Below, piece after piece: positions 62,651-64,000 of a DNA stretch of 64,000 nt. The notes under the pieces are model-generated. The model had not been told where the DNA came from. It did not search any database and saw only the letters and a program-made list of their open reading frames with translations. Location: NCBI GenBank assembly GCA_024401225.1, contig JAKSLM010000008.1:24623-88622 (forward strand), in the 5' to 3' direction. Within the stretch, counting starts at the first letter, position 1, and each line of letters begins with the position of its first letter. The position numbers were made by a program, and so were the translations under genes. Origin of the DNA: Bacteroidaceae bacterium. GTDB lineage: Bacteria > Bacteroidota > Bacteroidia > Bacteroidales > Bacteroidaceae.

Positions 62651-64000
62651 ATTTTCTCTGCAAAGCATCCTGGATCAACATAGTGACGTTAGCAGTTACT
62701 TCCTTGACGCTTGCGCATGGGTAGACAGTCTTCTTTGTGCTGTAAGGTTCTGTTGGACCTGCATACACATCAGTAAATGGCATTCTAAATACGCGTTCGA
62801 GACCTTCGCATATGTTCTTGTCAGTATCCACGTTGTGGTTGATGAAGTCCTTATTGCCCCAGTGCTCGTTGTACGCAGCCTCAGTGTTGTAGTTGCCGCC
62901 CTTCTCGGTGCCTAAGCTGCTTGCGAACACTGTGTTCTTCTTTTTCTTGTCTGTGAACTGGAAGCCTACAGCCTTGATACGGTTCTCAATAGGTGTTGTG
63001 TTCTGTGCATAAGTAAGGAGGAGGAAGATGTCCTTGCGTGGGCAGTACGCAGCGCGTGGTTCCATCATATTGTATGTACGCTCGCTGCATCTTATTGCAT
63101 TCTTCTTGCTATTGTTGAAGTCGATAGAAGTGATACCTGTGTAGTCAAGTCCATTTTTCACATCCTCATCGTATACCCACTCGTATGCTACGAAAGGAAC
63201 CATTGTGTGTGTTATGTGATAGCCTTCATTTTCATTATCCTTAAGAAGCAGGTCGGCACGTCCGAATTTTACAGGTTCGTCGATTGCAGAGAATTCATCC
63301 ATGCGGTTGATAAGTGGGATGTAGAGGTGTGTCTTGCAGCCTGTTGGACGGTTGTCCTTTGCGTAGTAAGGGAGGATTTCTTCCTTTTTCACGTCACGCT
63401 TGTACACCTTGAGCTGAACGTCAGCAATCACGAGATGCTTTGCACCAGCCTTCTTGTACTCAAAGTAATTGATGCACTGGTTTTCATCTGGCTCGATGAG
63501 CTTGCGGAGAGCAGCACGGCGTGCAGGATCGATACAGAGCTTCCACAGAGGGATGAGGCTTGAATTGCCACGGAATCCCATACTTTCCTCGCAAGGAGAT
63601 GAGTAGCTGATGCATACCCACTGTGAAGGATCGTTGGCATTGAAGGTCCAGTCCTTTGTCTCCTTAGCACCACTGCCACCCCAGCACTTAGTCTCTGTCT
63701 GCTCATCCATTGTCTGCAGGATGTCCTGTACCTTTGAGCTCTTGTCGACATTGAGTGTGAACTTTGCAGCTGCTGGGGTCGACTGTACGATTTTGCTGAT
63801 TATCTTGGAATCAATCTTCTGCTCACTCTTCTCAGTTTCATTGACAGTCTTGTTCTGTGATCCCGAAGCCTTCATCTTGAGTGCCCACTCGATGCTTGTC
63901 TCCGATGAGTTTGCGTTTCTTGAGTATGTGGTCTGTGCTATACCTCCCATCTGGCAGCTTGTGCTCACGTACATACCGTACTTGGTGATCAGATCCCTGA
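62649..64000 (-). CDS. MACPF (perforin-like) protein, N-terminus outside window
   Basis: The frame is open to the right edge; about 450 residues are visible. LITKYGMYVSTSCQMGG is the conserved core of the MACPF membrane-attack domain (normally YGTH...GG). A Lys/Ser/Thr-rich helical stretch follows. Then SMGFRGNSSLIPLWKLCIDPARRAALRKL matches the end of the domain, where PIWELL-type residues are usual. The last 200 or so residues (HLVIADVQLKVYKRDVKKEE to the end) form a separate strand-rich domain unknown to me. In gut Bacteroidales, secreted MACPF proteins (BSAP type) kill related strains; whether this one does is inference. A start at the internal Met (63974) would cut the domain and is unlikely. 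Confidence 0.75.
   Translation of the reverse strand, partial: RDLITKYGMYVSTSCQMGGIAQTTYSRNANSSETSIEWALKMKASGSQNKTVNETEKSEQKIDSKIISKIVQSTPAAAKFTLNVDKSSKVQDILQTMDEQTETKCWGGSGAKETKDWTFNANDPSQWVCISYSSPCEESMGFRGNSSLIPLWKLCIDPARRAALRKLIEPDENQCINYFEYKKAGAKHLVIADVQLKVYKRDVKKEEILPYYAKDNRPTGCKTHLYIPLINRMDEFSAIDEPVKFGRADLLLKDNENEGYHITHTMVPFVAYEWVYDEDVKNGLDYTGITSIDFNNSKKNAIRCSERTYNMMEPRAAYCPRKDIFLLLTYAQNTTPIENRIKAVGFQFTDKKKKNTVFASSLGTEKGGNYNTEAAYNEHWGNKDFINHNVDTDKNICEGLERVFRMPFTDVYAGPTEPYSTKKTVYPCASVKEVTANVTMLIQDALQRK

Overview
The window looks like chromosomal DNA of a Bacteroidales bacterium, most likely Prevotella-like. Four things point there. Many genes are preceded by the Bacteroidetes -7 box TAnnTTTG. 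There is a long operon of fimbrillin-family lipoproteins. DUF3575, DUF4254, GH127, KorAB and MACPF proteins typical of the order are present. Secreted lipoproteins begin with classical lipoboxes. I saw no tRNA, rRNA, insertion sequence or CRISPR array. The genus call is inference.

Region 1 (1-19.6 kb, minus strand) is one fimbrial or surface-adhesin operon of at least ten genes, read from about 19.6 kb to beyond the left edge. The order is an OmpA-like/DUF3575 outer-membrane protein, a DUF5119-like lipoprotein, two similar single fimbrillins, a third single fimbrillin, three fimbrillins that each carry two tandem Mfa-like domains, a 1416-residue beta-helix-type repeat protein, and one more fimbrillin cut by the window edge. 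A 645-bp intergenic region with three evenly spaced dyads separates it from a divergent GH127 beta-L-arabinofuranosidase.

Region 2 (22.7-30.3 kb) is housekeeping: a DUF4254 protein, a candidate small RNA with its own promoter and terminator, a VanX-like D,D-dipeptidase overlapping a THUMP-like methyltransferase, and the translationally coupled operon dxs-trkA-trkH.

Region 3 (30.4-41.6 kb, plus strand) is a ten-gene glycan-modification operon: three acyltransferase-3 membrane proteins, a GT14 glycosyltransferase, a LicD phosphotransferase, a cytidylyltransferase-aminotransferase fusion, an octopine-dehydrogenase-like enzyme, a flippase, an IspD/TarI-type cytidylyltransferase and a GT2-like glycosyltransferase. 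Together they suggest synthesis and transfer of a CDP-activated amino-alcohol phosphate, perhaps N-carboxyalkylated, onto an exported glycan. Several coding sequences here contain translated repeat DNA.

Region 4 (41.6-53.5 kb) holds a decayed accessory remnant with a 22-bp repeat array, then aroQ, an O-methyltransferase, rbfA, a LolC/E-type permease, a TPR lipoprotein and a thioredoxin-fold lipoprotein, followed by metG, pyrE with a SRPBCC protein, argH and a zinc-ribbon lipoprotein. Region 5 (53.6-64 kb, minus strand) holds a CusCBA-type heavy-metal RND efflux operon, korAB (2-oxoacid:ferredoxin oxidoreductase) and the C-terminal part of a MACPF (perforin-like) protein that runs off the right edge.

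Two repeat families run through the window. One is a 7-bp tandem repeat family (GTGAAGA/CTCTAAC-like). The other is a GC-rich palindromic family (CCTCCCC...GGGGAGG). Both occur between genes and also inside or at the ends of open reading frames.
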